Below, piece by piece: positions 38,011 through 45,374 of a DNA stretch of 64,000 nt. The first letter of the stretch is position 1. Every line of letters starts with the position of its first letter. Position numbers and translations under genes: made by a program. A model generated the notes under the pieces. That model was not told the DNA's origin, ran no database searches, and was given only the letters and a program-made list of their open reading frames with translations. The stretch lies in NCBI RefSeq assembly GCF_016772475.1, contig NZ_CP068595.1:1488001-1552000 (forward strand). Reading direction: 5' to 3'. Origin of the DNA: Paenibacillus sonchi. GTDB taxonomy: Bacteria > Bacillota > Bacilli > Paenibacillales > Paenibacillaceae.

Positions 38011-38957
38011 CCCTGGTTCACCTCGATTTCACGGATTTCAAAAGGGGTAAGGTTCTCTTCAATCACTGCGCGGTGCGGCTCGAACCAGGCAGGAAGCATC
38101 AGCTTCTGGCCCAGTGCATCCGGCGCTTCATCACGGGCAAAACCTGGAGGATCGGTTGCGATCTCGAAAAGGATGCCGCCTTCTTCACGGAAGTAAATGG
38201 CGTTGAAGTACTGGCGGTCCTGCACGGGGGTAGGCTGATAGCCATGACTTTGCACGCGCCGGCCCCATTCCAGCTGCTCAGCATCATCTTTGGCCCGCCA
38301 TGCGATGTGATGGACAGTCCCTGAACCTCCGGCTCCATGCGGAACCGGCGCTGCCTTCAGATCGATGATGTTGCCCAGGTCGCCGGTCGATCTGTAGCGG
38401 ATATAGCCGTCGCCTTCAGCAATACGTTCGAGGCCCAGCGTACGGGACAGCGTATCTGCTGTTTTTTCCGGATTGGTGCTGTACAGAACGGCTCCGCCGA
38501 AGCCCTTGATCGCATGTTCCGGGGTCACACCGCCAAAGGACCAGGTGCTCAGCGCGCCTTCTTCACGTTCTACCAGTTCAATCCGCAGCCCGTCGAAGTC
38601 GGCAAAGGCGAGATAGGATTCGCCAATCCGGCTCACCTCGGTTACCGGAATCTGATAGGCAGCCAGACGCTGCTTCCAGAAGTCCATCGAGCCCACAGGC
38701 ACCGCATAAGTGGTTACGCCCACCTGTCCGCCGCCAATGCGGCCTTTGCGTCCCTGGGACCAGGGAAAGAATGTAATGATCGTACCGGGGGAACCCTGTT
38801 CATTCCCGAAATAGAGGTGGTATACCTCTGGGGCATCGAAATTGATCGTTTTTTTCACAAGGCGCAGTCCGAGAATTCCGGCATAGAAATCAGCATTGCG
38901 CTGTACGTCTCCAACAAAAGCAGTGATATGGTGAATTCCTTGAGTTTGCATAGTCAT
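38007..38957 (-). CDS. Ring-cleaving dioxygenase of the MhqO/MhqE type
   Basis: 316 residues with two VOC domains. IHHITAFVGDVQRNADFYAG opens domain 1 and TVHHIAWRAKDDAEQLEWG domain 2; FEIATDPPGFARDE carries the last metal ligand glutamate. These are the expected histidine, histidine, glutamate ligands of an iron-dependent extradiol-type enzyme. AGGAGG lies 8 bases before the ATG at 38957. It is translationally coupled to the esterase and 140 bases downstream of the doxX gene. Confidence 0.9.
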   Translation of the reverse strand: MTMQTQGIHHITAFVGDVQRNADFYAGILGLRLVKKTINFDAPEVYHLYFGNEQGSPGTIITFFPWSQGRKGRIGGGQVGVTTYAVPVGSMDFWKQRLAAYQIPVTEVSRIGESYLAFADFDGLRIELVEREEGALSTWSFGGVTPEHAIKGFGGAVLYSTNPEKTADTLSRTLGLERIAEGDGYIRYRSTGDLGNIIDLKAAPVPHGAGGSGTVHHIAWRAKDDAEQLEWGRRVQSHGYQPTPVQDRQYFNAIYFREEGGILFEIATDPPGFARDEAPDALGQKLMLPAWFEPHRAVIEENLTPFEIREIEVNQG

Positions 38958-39098
38958 TATAATTACCTCCTGAAGTTTTTATATGGGTCAATTCCTATAT
39001 GTCAGGTTCTGCTTAACCCCAAGCGGGCACAGAACTTTTTTTCCGGCAAAAGTCATTTTGGGGCTCTGAAGCTGCGGCTGCGGTTCTGCATGAGCGGA

Positions 39099-39500
39099 TC
39101 AGTTGAACAACAGTGCGTCGAGCGAGATCGATCCCGGCCCGGCCAGTGCCACGCCTACCGCAACCGCCAGCAGCGTCAGCGGAAACTCAATCCCATTGGC
39201 CGTAGACCAGAAGCCGTTAGGGGCATGAACCTTAACAATTGCGCCGAGCATCGCTGCAGCAATGAGTACGGCGGCCACCGGCGTCAGCAGTCCGGCTGCG
39301 AACAGCAAACCTCCGACAAGCTCCATCAGCCCTGCCATTACCGCCATCAGCACGCCGGGCTTAATGCCAATCGACTCCATCCAGCCTCCGGTCCCTTTTG
39401 GACCGTAGCCGCCAAACCAGCCAAACAGCTTCTGTGAGCCATGCCCGATAAACGCAATCCCGATCACCAGTCTCATCAACAATAAACCTACACTAACCAT
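39099..39500 (-). CDS. DoxX-family membrane protein (MhqP/CatD-like)
   Basis: 133 residues, four membrane helices. LVIGIAFIGHGSQKLFGWFG then GYGPKGTGGWMESIG is the family opening. DoxX proteins act with quinone-detoxifying enzymes as putative quinone oxidoreductase subunits. GGGGAG lies before the ATG. The palindrome TATCTTAACGTTAAGATA starts 32 bases upstream and matches that at the MarR gene, so it is probably repressed by that protein. Confidence 0.88.
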   Translation of the reverse strand: MVSVGLLLMRLVIGIAFIGHGSQKLFGWFGGYGPKGTGGWMESIGIKPGVLMAVMAGLMELVGGLLFAAGLLTPVAAVLIAAAMLGAIVKVHAPNGFWSTANGIEFPLTLLAVAVGVALAGPGSISLDALLFN

Positions 39501-39531
39501 TTTACATACTCCCCATTCTCTTGGATTTAAT

Positions 39532-39549
39532 TATCTTAACGTTAAGATA
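39532..39549. promoter_or_regulatory. MarR-type operator upstream of doxX
   Basis: TATCTTAAC/GTTAAGATA is a perfect 18-bp dyad. It resembles the known MhqR operator of Bacillus, which has TATCT/AGATA outer arms. Confidence 0.7.
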
Positions 39550-39683
39550 TTAGATAAAAATTTTTAGGCCTTACACTTGTTTCTGATCTCCACTTTTGTT
39601 TCCTGCAACTGAATGCGGCTACGCTTCTAAAACCTGGCAAGACGCATCTGACTGGCGCATCTTTGCAAGTGGAACAGTCTGTT

Positions 39684-40154
39684 CTACACGCCTTTGCCAA
39701 GCTTCTTTAGCAGCTGGATCGCCTGACTCTTTTCTTCCTGGTTCAGGCCCCCCATCAAGCTGTGGATGGAACTTACATGCTTGGGGAAAATATCATCGAA
39801 CAGCTCACGCCCAGCATCCGTTATCTCAGCGTAAGTCACGCGGCGGTCCTCACTGCATGGAACACGCTTCAGCAAGCCCCTCTTCTCCAGCTTGTCGATG
39901 TTGTAGGTAATGCTGCCGCTGGTAACAAGGATCTTCTCACCGATCTGCTGCAACGGAATCCGGGTTCTGTGATACAGGACCTCCAGCACCATAAACTCCG
40001 CCGAAGCAAGTCCGTGGCTTTTCATATCCTTCACTGCATGATCCATAAGGCTCTTATATGCCTTGGACAGGACAACGAATAATTTCAGCGATGCTGCCTG
40101 CTCCTCATCCTGTGTGCCGGCGGCTGTGCTTGCGGCTTCCTTGATATCACTCAT
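39684..40154 (-). CDS. MarR-family regulator, MhqR-like
   Basis: 156 residues. The winged helix is readable: LQQIGEKILVTSGSITYNID then KLEKRGLLKRVPCSEDRRVT and the wing with AEITDAGRELF. MhqR-like repressors respond to quinones through a thiol; a cysteine is present in RVPCSEDRR. GAGGTGAACAAGG precedes the ATG. The palindrome at 40198-40217 indicates autoregulation, and the same motif precedes doxX. Confidence 0.85.
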   Translation of the reverse strand: MSDIKEAASTAAGTQDEEQAASLKLFVVLSKAYKSLMDHAVKDMKSHGLASAEFMVLEVLYHRTRIPLQQIGEKILVTSGSITYNIDKLEKRGLLKRVPCSEDRRVTYAEITDAGRELFDDIFPKHVSSIHSLMGGLNQEEKSQAIQLLKKLGKGV

Positions 40155-40197
40155 CCTTGTTCACCTCCAATCGTTTTTTCGTTTATCTTTAAATTAA

Positions 40198-40217
40198 TTA
40201 TCTTTAAGTTAAGATAA
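40198..40217. promoter_or_regulatory. MarR-type operator upstream of the MhqR-like gene
   Basis: TTATCTTTAAGTTAAGATAA is a near-perfect dyad with the same ATCTT/AAGAT arms as the doxX operator. A further ATCTTTAAAT half-site lies just upstream. Confidence 0.7.
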
Positions 40218-40417
40218 CTATAATCCATTCTTTATCTATTGTCAACACCTGCAGTTAAAATAATCACAGCGGTTTGACCTGCCTCTGAAAACGGCGTATC
40301 CTTTTCCTTGGAAAAGGGAGTACATTCCTTTTTCTGGCGGCCGGCTGCACGCCGCACACGCCGCACGGAAATTGTGGCCGGAAGCGTAACCGGAGTAGCC
40401 CTGGAGACGAGACTAGC

Positions 40418-40606
40418 TCTGCTGCATTTGGTGCAGCAGAATACGCTACAGACAGGGCTAAACAGCGAGTCTGCTGTACTTTGTACAATTGAATCCTGCA
40501 AAAGTCCCTTTTGGAGCTTCGTTTCATTAAATCTGCTGCACAACATGCAGTTGATTGCTTATCTTAAAGGCTGCACCGCCCATTCTGCTGCAGCTTCTGC
40601 AACAGA
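40418..40606. repeat. Four-box palindromic intergenic element, copy C
   Basis: Boxes lie at 40418-40440, 40470-40492, 40533-40555 and 40584-40606; starts are 52, 63 and 51 bp apart. Box 1 is a perfect dyad, TCTGCTGCA...TGCAGCAGA with a 5-nt centre. It occupies the 618-bp gap between the MhqR-like and mqnB genes. Nothing else is seen there except a small CCTTTTCC/GGAAAAGG hairpin near 40299-40317. Confidence 0.87.
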
Positions 40607-40772
40607 TCTCCATTCTTCCATGTGTTCAGCAGTTTACAGTAACCGATGGAAATAACAGTGTTCCTTATATAGAAGAGAGGTCACGCATTTCTTTTCATCG
40701 AAAGCTGAGGGGTGGTTTCTTTGGCAGCTAAACTTCATTTTGATATGTATTTATATAGAAGGAGGCTACCTC

Positions 40773-41474
40773 ATGGATGTATTGGATAGACAAGCCGCTG
40801 CTGCGGATGATACAGCCTCCGGCGGCGCGGAACGCTCCCGCGTTCTCATCGTGACAGCGGTCGCTGCGGAGCGGGACGCAGTCCTGCGCGGCCTGAACGG
40901 CAGCGTCAGATTCGATGTGATTGCGGCGGGCGCCGGCACCGCCGCGGCAGCGGCGGGAACCGCCGCCGCTCTGGCAGCCGGGAGCTACGGCTGCGTCATC
41001 TGCGCCGGGATCGGCGGCGGCTTCCCGGGCCGTGCGCCCGTAGGCTCGCTGGTCGTCGCCAGCGAGATGACTGACGCGGGCCTCGGCGCAGAGACGCCGG
41101 AGGGCTTCCGCAGCGCTGCCGAGCTCGGCTTCGGCAGCGTGACCGTGCCGGCGGAGCACGGCACGGTGCAGGCCCTTGCGGCCGCGCTGGCAGCGGCCGG
41201 GCTTGCGGTAAGCACGGGACCCGTGCTTACCGTGTCTACGGCGACCGGCACCGCCGGAACGGCCGCCGCGCTGGCCGCCCGCCACCCGGAGGCGGCGGCG
41301 GAGGCGATGGAAGGCCACGGGGTTGCCGTGGCCGCCCAGCGCTTCCAGATCGCGGCGCTGGAGCTGCGCGCGATCTCGAACCCGGTCGGCCCGCGCGACC
41401 GGGCCGCGTGGAAGATCAATGAAGCCTTAGACGCCCTCACAGCGGCTGCGGCTATTCTATTGGAGGTACTGTAA
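40773..41474 (+). CDS. mqnB: Futalosine hydrolase
   Basis: 233 residues of nucleoside-phosphorylase/hydrolase fold. VLIVTAVAAERDAVLRGL, VICAGIGGGFPGRAPVGSLV and the C-terminal ISNPVGPRDRAAWKINEALD match MqnB. It splits futalosine in the alternative menaquinone pathway. The gene is much more GC-rich and Ala/Gly-rich than its neighbours. AAGGAGG lies 7 bases before the ATG at 40773. The next gene, mqnD, starts right after the stop. Confidence 0.93.
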   Translation: MDVLDRQAAAADDTASGGAERSRVLIVTAVAAERDAVLRGLNGSVRFDVIAAGAGTAAAAAGTAAALAAGSYGCVICAGIGGGFPGRAPVGSLVVASEMTDAGLGAETPEGFRSAAELGFGSVTVPAEHGTVQALAAALAAAGLAVSTGPVLTVSTATGTAGTAAALAARHPEAAAEAMEGHGVAVAAQRFQIAALELRAISNPVGPRDRAAWKINEALDALTAAAAILLEVL

Positions 41475-42326
41475 ATGACAACAGAGCTGAATATCGCCTT
41501 TTCCCCTTGCCCTAATGATACTTTCGTGTTCCATGCCTGGGCCCACGGCCTGGTTCCGGGCGCGCCCAAGCTGAATGTGACGTTTGCCGATATCGATATC
41601 ACCAACGGCCTGGCTGCAGACGGCACCGGACCGGAGGTGCTCGAAATCTCCTACGCCGCCCTTCCCTGGGTGCTTGAAAAATACAAGCTGCTGCCATGCG
41701 GCGGTGCGCTTGGCCGGGGCTGCGGCCCATTGGTGCTCACCCGCAAGGGCGCAGGCGCTATCAGGCACCCGCGCGGGCTGTCGGGCCGGAGAATCGCCGT
41801 GCCGAGCGAGCGCTCGACCGCCTATCTGCTGTTCCGGCTATGGGCGGCACAGCAGGTGCCGGGCGGCCCGGCAGAGATCGTCGTCCTGCCCTTCGACGAG
41901 ATTATGCCTGCGGTGCGTGACGGGCAGATCGATGCAGGGCTTGTCATTCATGAAGCCCGCTTCACTTATCCGTCCTACGGCCTTAACCTGCTGACTGATC
42001 TCGGCAGCTGGTGGGAAAGCGACACCGGGCTGCCGATCCCGCTCGGTGCGATCATCGCCCGCCGCGATCTGGACCACGGGGCCATCATCGGCTGGATTCG
42101 CAGCTCCCTGCAATATGCGTGGGACCACCCGACCGATTCCAGAGATTATGTGTTGGACCATGCCCAGGAGCTGTCTCCGGAGGTTGCCAAATCGCATATT
42201 GACCTGTATGTCAATGAGTTCACCATGAGCCTGGGCGATGACGGCTATGCCGCCATTGCGGCCCTCCTGAACCGCGCCGCCGCTGAAGGGCTGGTTCCGG
42301 CAGTTGATCCGGTGCTGCTGCGGTAG
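41475..42326 (+). CDS. mqnD: 1,4-dihydroxy-6-naphthoate synthase
   Basis: 283 residues. LNIAFSPCPNDTFVFHAWAH, then VLEISYAALPWVLEKYKLLP, and LGRGCGPLV are characteristic of MqnD, a periplasmic-binding-protein-fold lyase. It acts after MqnC to form 1,4-dihydroxy-6-naphthoate in futalosine-dependent menaquinone synthesis. GGAGG is inside the end of mqnB, so the genes are coupled. A terminator follows at 42348-42394. The rest of the pathway (mqnA, mqnC, mqnE) is not in this window. Confidence 0.95.
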   Translation: MTTELNIAFSPCPNDTFVFHAWAHGLVPGAPKLNVTFADIDITNGLAADGTGPEVLEISYAALPWVLEKYKLLPCGGALGRGCGPLVLTRKGAGAIRHPRGLSGRRIAVPSERSTAYLLFRLWAAQQVPGGPAEIVVLPFDEIMPAVRDGQIDAGLVIHEARFTYPSYGLNLLTDLGSWWESDTGLPIPLGAIIARRDLDHGAIIGWIRSSLQYAWDHPTDSRDYVLDHAQELSPEVAKSHIDLYVNEFTMSLGDDGYAAIAALLNRAAAEGLVPAVDPVLLR

Positions 42327-42347
42327 CACACAGACAGACGACATTCC

Positions 42348-42394
42348 GCCGGTTCCCGATCCACATGCTAACGCTCCGGGAGCCGGCTTTTTCT
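42348..42394 (+). terminator. Terminator of mqnB-mqnD
   Basis: GCCGGTTCCCG and CGGGAGCCGGC pair across about 18 bases, followed by TTTTT. Confidence 0.85.
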
Positions 42395-42574
42395 TCCCTT
42401 ATGCCTCAGCATCCCGCCCTCCTTGATTAATATTGCGCCTTAGACTACGCTGGCAGTAGAACGACAGCCCTTCCGCGCATTTGCGGACAAGCGATGATAT
42501 TTTGAAGAAGAACCTTGAGCTTACCAACCGCCCACGGCGCAACAGTCTTAAGGCTTCGCCCAATCTGAAGGCCC

Positions 42575-42628
42575 AATAACAATGTTCGCGATTCGGACAT
42601 CGTTATTACAAAATAGAAGGATAGATTA
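42575..42628. repeat. Hairpin + AAAATAKAAGGAT element, copy d
   Basis: AATAAC-A-ATGT and ACAT-C-GTTATT pair, and CAAAATAGAAGGATAGATTA follows. The tail matches copy c but the hairpin sequence differs. It ends 23 bases before the methyltransferase GTG. The rest of the 42395-42574 gap shows only a small CCGC/GCGG hairpin. Confidence 0.6.
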
Positions 42629-42650
42629 AGAACAACGAGGAGGATTTGAT

Positions 42651-43475
42651 GTGATCCCTGCCGGCAACAGCAAGCCAAATATTGAACGTTTCCTGGGCTT
42701 CCAGGATGAGTACGACCGCTACCGGCCCGAAGCTCCGCCGATTGTCATTGAACTGCTTACCCAATATCTGGGCCGCAGACCTTCACTGGTAGCCGATGTG
42801 GGCTGCGGAACCGGGCTGTCCACCTTTCTCTGGAAGGATGCAGCGGATACAGTAACCGGAGTGGAGCCTAATCCTGATATGCTGGGCAAAGCGCTGGAAA
42901 AATTGAGTCTTTTGGAGGCTTCGGCACCCTCTCTGTCCTTTATTCAGGGCTTTTCCAACCAGCTTCCCTTCTCACCCGGCAGCGTGGATATCATCACCTG
43001 CTCGCAATCGTTCCACTGGATGGACCCGGACAGCACGCTCCATGAGGTCTCCCGTTGTCTCCGTCCGGGCGGAATATTTGCCGCCTACGATTGTGACTGG
43101 CCGCTGGTCCTGCAGCCGGATATCGAGGCCCGCTACAGCCATCTGATCGCCGCTTCCGACGCCTGGCTTGCAGAGCTTCAGCCCGCTGCCGAGCAGGCCC
43201 GCAAATGGGACAAAGAAGGGCATTTATCCCGGATGAAGGCCAGTGGCGTTTTCACCTATGCGCGGGAAATTGTTTTTCATAATACGGAAAACTGTGATGC
43301 ACAGCGTTATGTCGGGCTCATGCTCAGTCAAGGCGGAATTCAAACCGTCCTTAAGCTTGACCCAGCTGTTCTGACACAGGATATTGCCGGGTTCACGGCA
43401 GATGTGGAGCAGTTTTTTCAAGACCGGACCCTGCCTGTGCTGATTAGCTACCGGATGCGGGTCGGCGTGAAATAA
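42651..43475 (+). CDS. Class I SAM-dependent methyltransferase
   Basis: 274 residues, Methyltransf_11-like. Motif I is VADVGCGTGLSTF, motif II-like VTGVEPNPDM, and post-motif SQSFHWMDPDSTLHEVSRCL followed by RPGG. The substrate is unknown. The start is GTG at 42651, fixed by GAGGAGG 7-8 bases upstream; an ATG overlapping it is out of frame. It follows repeat element d and is followed by a TTTGAC-type tandem array and a terminator. Confidence 0.88.
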   Translation: MIPAGNSKPNIERFLGFQDEYDRYRPEAPPIVIELLTQYLGRRPSLVADVGCGTGLSTFLWKDAADTVTGVEPNPDMLGKALEKLSLLEASAPSLSFIQGFSNQLPFSPGSVDIITCSQSFHWMDPDSTLHEVSRCLRPGGIFAAYDCDWPLVLQPDIEARYSHLIAASDAWLAELQPAAEQARKWDKEGHLSRMKASGVFTYAREIVFHNTENCDAQRYVGLMLSQGGIQTVLKLDPAVLTQDIAGFTADVEQFFQDRTLPVLISYRMRVGVK

Positions 43476-43510
43476 TTTCTACGGCCGGCAGCCCAAGTTA
43501 TATTGCCATA

Positions 43511-43597
43511 TTTGACTTCCTGTTTGACTATATTTCTTCCTGTTTGACTTACTTTGCGTTTGACTTACTTCGTGTTTGACCATAGTTCATGTTTGGC
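43511..43597. repeat. Degenerate TTTGAC tandem array
   Basis: TTTGAC recurs at 43511, 43523, 43543, 43559 and 43575, with TTTGGC at 43592; spacing is 12-20 bp. Units read roughly TGTTTGACTTACTTCG. It is directly downstream of the methyltransferase gene. Confidence 0.6.
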
Positions 43598-43622
43598 CTA
43601 TACTTATTGAAGCGAGACGAAG

Positions 43623-43670
43623 AACGTCCCGGTTGCCCTCCTAGGGGAAGCCGGGGCGTTTTCTATTTTT
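43623..43670 (+). terminator. Terminator downstream of the methyltransferase
   Basis: AACGTCCCGG and CCGGGGCGTT pair, with TTTTCTATTTTT after them. Confidence 0.8.
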
Positions 43671-43679
43671 CCGGGGAGA

Positions 43680-44360
43680 GTGAACCGATTGATATTTGAA
43701 GAAGCACATTTGCAATTTTTAAACGGTCATTTGGCGGACAGACCGGCGGGAGAGCGGCGGGGACGGCTGGAAAGAGGCCATCAGCACGCTGAAACCTTAT
43801 TCCTCCGCAATGTCTGGTGGCCGCTCCGGGGACATTTTACCGGACTTCATCCCGAATATGAGGTGACCGACTGGCGGGGGAGGTCCTATTTTGCTGATTT
43901 CGCCTGGCTGCCCGGGTATGTGAAGCTGCTCATCGAAATTAAGGGTTATGCCTCACATGTCCGTGATATGGACCGGCAAAAGTACTGCAACGAGCTGAAC
44001 CGCGAAACGTTTCTGTACGCTATGGGATATCATGTGATTTCTTTTGCCTACGATGATGTGGAGCAGCGTCCCGAGCTCTGCATGACCTTGCTGCGCATGG
44101 TACTGGGCAGGTTTCAACCGTCTGACGCGCCTGTGTCACGCGTGCTGCTCATGGAGCAGGAGATTATCCGGCTGGCCGTTCAACTGGCTCGTCCCATCCG
44201 CCCTCAGGATGTGAAAGAGCATTTCAATATCACCTACAAAACAGCGATTCGAATACTTCGCAGTCTGACCGAAAAGGGCTGGCTGCTGCCATCCGCCGAC
44301 ACCAAAGAGCAAAGAATTGTACGCTACGAGCTGGCGCGCGGGGTTTTGGAGTACTTCTAA
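43680..44360 (+). CDS. DUF559-like (PD-(D/E)XK) protein with winged helix
   Basis: 226 residues. The first half has the look of a restriction-endonuclease fold: an aspartate in SYFADFAWLPGY followed by LLIEIKGYASHVRD supplies a D...ExK signature. The second half (about 155-226) reads as a winged helix: RPQDVKEHFNITYKTAIRIL then RSLTEKGWLLP. The combination suggests a DNA-binding protein with a possible nuclease core; the activity is not established. The start is GTG at 43680 or TTG at 43689, the latter having better spacing to GGGGAGAG. It stands alone between repeats. Confidence 0.72.
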   Translation: MNRLIFEEAHLQFLNGHLADRPAGERRGRLERGHQHAETLFLRNVWWPLRGHFTGLHPEYEVTDWRGRSYFADFAWLPGYVKLLIEIKGYASHVRDMDRQKYCNELNRETFLYAMGYHVISFAYDDVEQRPELCMTLLRMVLGRFQPSDAPVSRVLLMEQEIIRLAVQLARPIRPQDVKEHFNITYKTAIRILRSLTEKGWLLPSADTKEQRIVRYELARGVLEYF

Positions 44361-44629
44361 TAGTTGGTTTTAAAAACAAGTTTGTTTGACAGTGGACCTA
44401 TCGTCGGCGGATGGCGCTGGGGTTTGCGGATCGCAGTTATTCTATGTTTCGAGTAACTTCTAGGCGATTATCCAGGCAGCTTCCCGTCAATCCGGTTATT
44501 TTCCGCCCAATTCCGGTTACATTCGCCATGTTGCTCTATTATTCAGCAGTTGCCTATTACTACCCACGTTGTCTTGTTAGTTAATTCACCAATTTTCGGT
44601 TTACACCCGCGATCGCCGCAATAATTGAG

Positions 44630-44749
44630 CCAATAGCTGCTTGCGTGTCATGTTCGCTGGATCGCTCAACCCAAAGCTGCTTGCGGGCCGCGTTCGCCGG
44701 ATCGTTCAGCCAGTAGTTACTTGCGGGTCGCGTTCGTTCTTTGGCTAAC
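44630..44749. repeat. 40-bp tandem repeat, three units
   Basis: Units start at 44630, 44670 and 44710 and share GCTGCTTGCGGG, CGCGTTCGCCGGATCG and TTCA/CCCA. The third unit is degraded at its end. The region upstream (44498-44537) has a 20-bp near-duplicate with TTCCGGTTA. No gene is seen from 44361 to 45374. Confidence 0.75.
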
Positions 44750-44762
44750 ACTCAAATCAGAA

Positions 44763-44950
44763 TTAGGTGGAAAAAGGGAACCTAATTTGTTCATTTTCGC
44801 CGTTTTCAGGACATTTAGGTGGAAAAAGTATACTTATTTTTCTCGAATTCACTCATTTTCTGTGTTTAGGCTTGTTTTAAGTGTACTTTTTCCACCTATC
44901 GCCCTCTAAAGTGATAGCTCAAAAAATTTAAGTGGAGAAATTCCCACTAA
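44763..44950. repeat. Four-box palindromic element, variant D with different box sequence
   Basis: Boxes lie at 44763-44785, 44815-44837, 44877-44899 and 44928-44950; starts are 52, 62 and 51 bp apart, as in A-C. Box 1 is TTAGGT...ACCTAA around GGAAAAAGGGA. Box 2 repeats TTAGGTGGAAAAAGTA, box 3 is its inverse (TACTTTTTCCACCTA), box 4 is TTAAGTGG...CCCACTAA. The sequence is unrelated to the TGCTGCA boxes although the layout is the same. Confidence 0.82.
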
Positions 44951-45008
44951 ATTGGAGTAAACAAAGCAAGTGTGTTCTAAATTCAAACCCATATGCCTGC
45001 AATGAGGC

Positions 45009-45136
45009 GGGGTTACGGGGTTACGGGGTTACGGGGTTACGGGGTTACGGGGTTACGGGGTTACGGGGTTACGGGGTTACCGGGTTACCGGGTTACGGAT
45101 TACCGGGCTACCGGGCTACCGGGTTACCGGGTCACG
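45009..45136. repeat. GGGGTTAC octamer tandem array
   Basis: Nine perfect GGGGTTAC units (45009-45080) are followed by CGGGTTAC units and then degenerate CGGGCTAC/CGGGTCAC units. The G4-N4 spacing is a standard pattern for G-quadruplexes. It codes for nothing credible. Confidence 0.9.
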
Positions 45137-45240
45137 TATGCACAAAGCTCACACCACCAGCCTTTTGCCTCATTCCCCTCCGTGCCTCATTCGCCTTCGT
45201 GCCTCATACGGCACGTTTCCACTTCCGGCTCCACAGCGAA

Positions 45241-45275
45241 AAGCCTGATGCGGAATTCCGCATCAGGCGCTTTCT
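45241..45275 (-). terminator. Perfect palindromic hairpin downstream of potABCD
   Basis: A 26-bp perfect dyad (45243-45268) with arms GCCTGATGCGGAA/TTCCGCATCAGGC is followed on the minus strand by TTTTCG. It lies about 100 bases past the corrected potD stop. Confidence 0.7.
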
Positions 45276-45374
45276 TCAGAGTAAGTCTGAGCACTCCGGG
45301 TCAAGACCCCGTCCGGCGCTCCGCAAACAACAGCGGCATTGGGGGCTGTTCTATTCCTCCCCGGTGCTCCGCAC

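Noticed and set aside
45009..45136. Possible CRISPR array
   Set aside because: The octamer units are contiguous with no spacers, and no cas genes are nearby.
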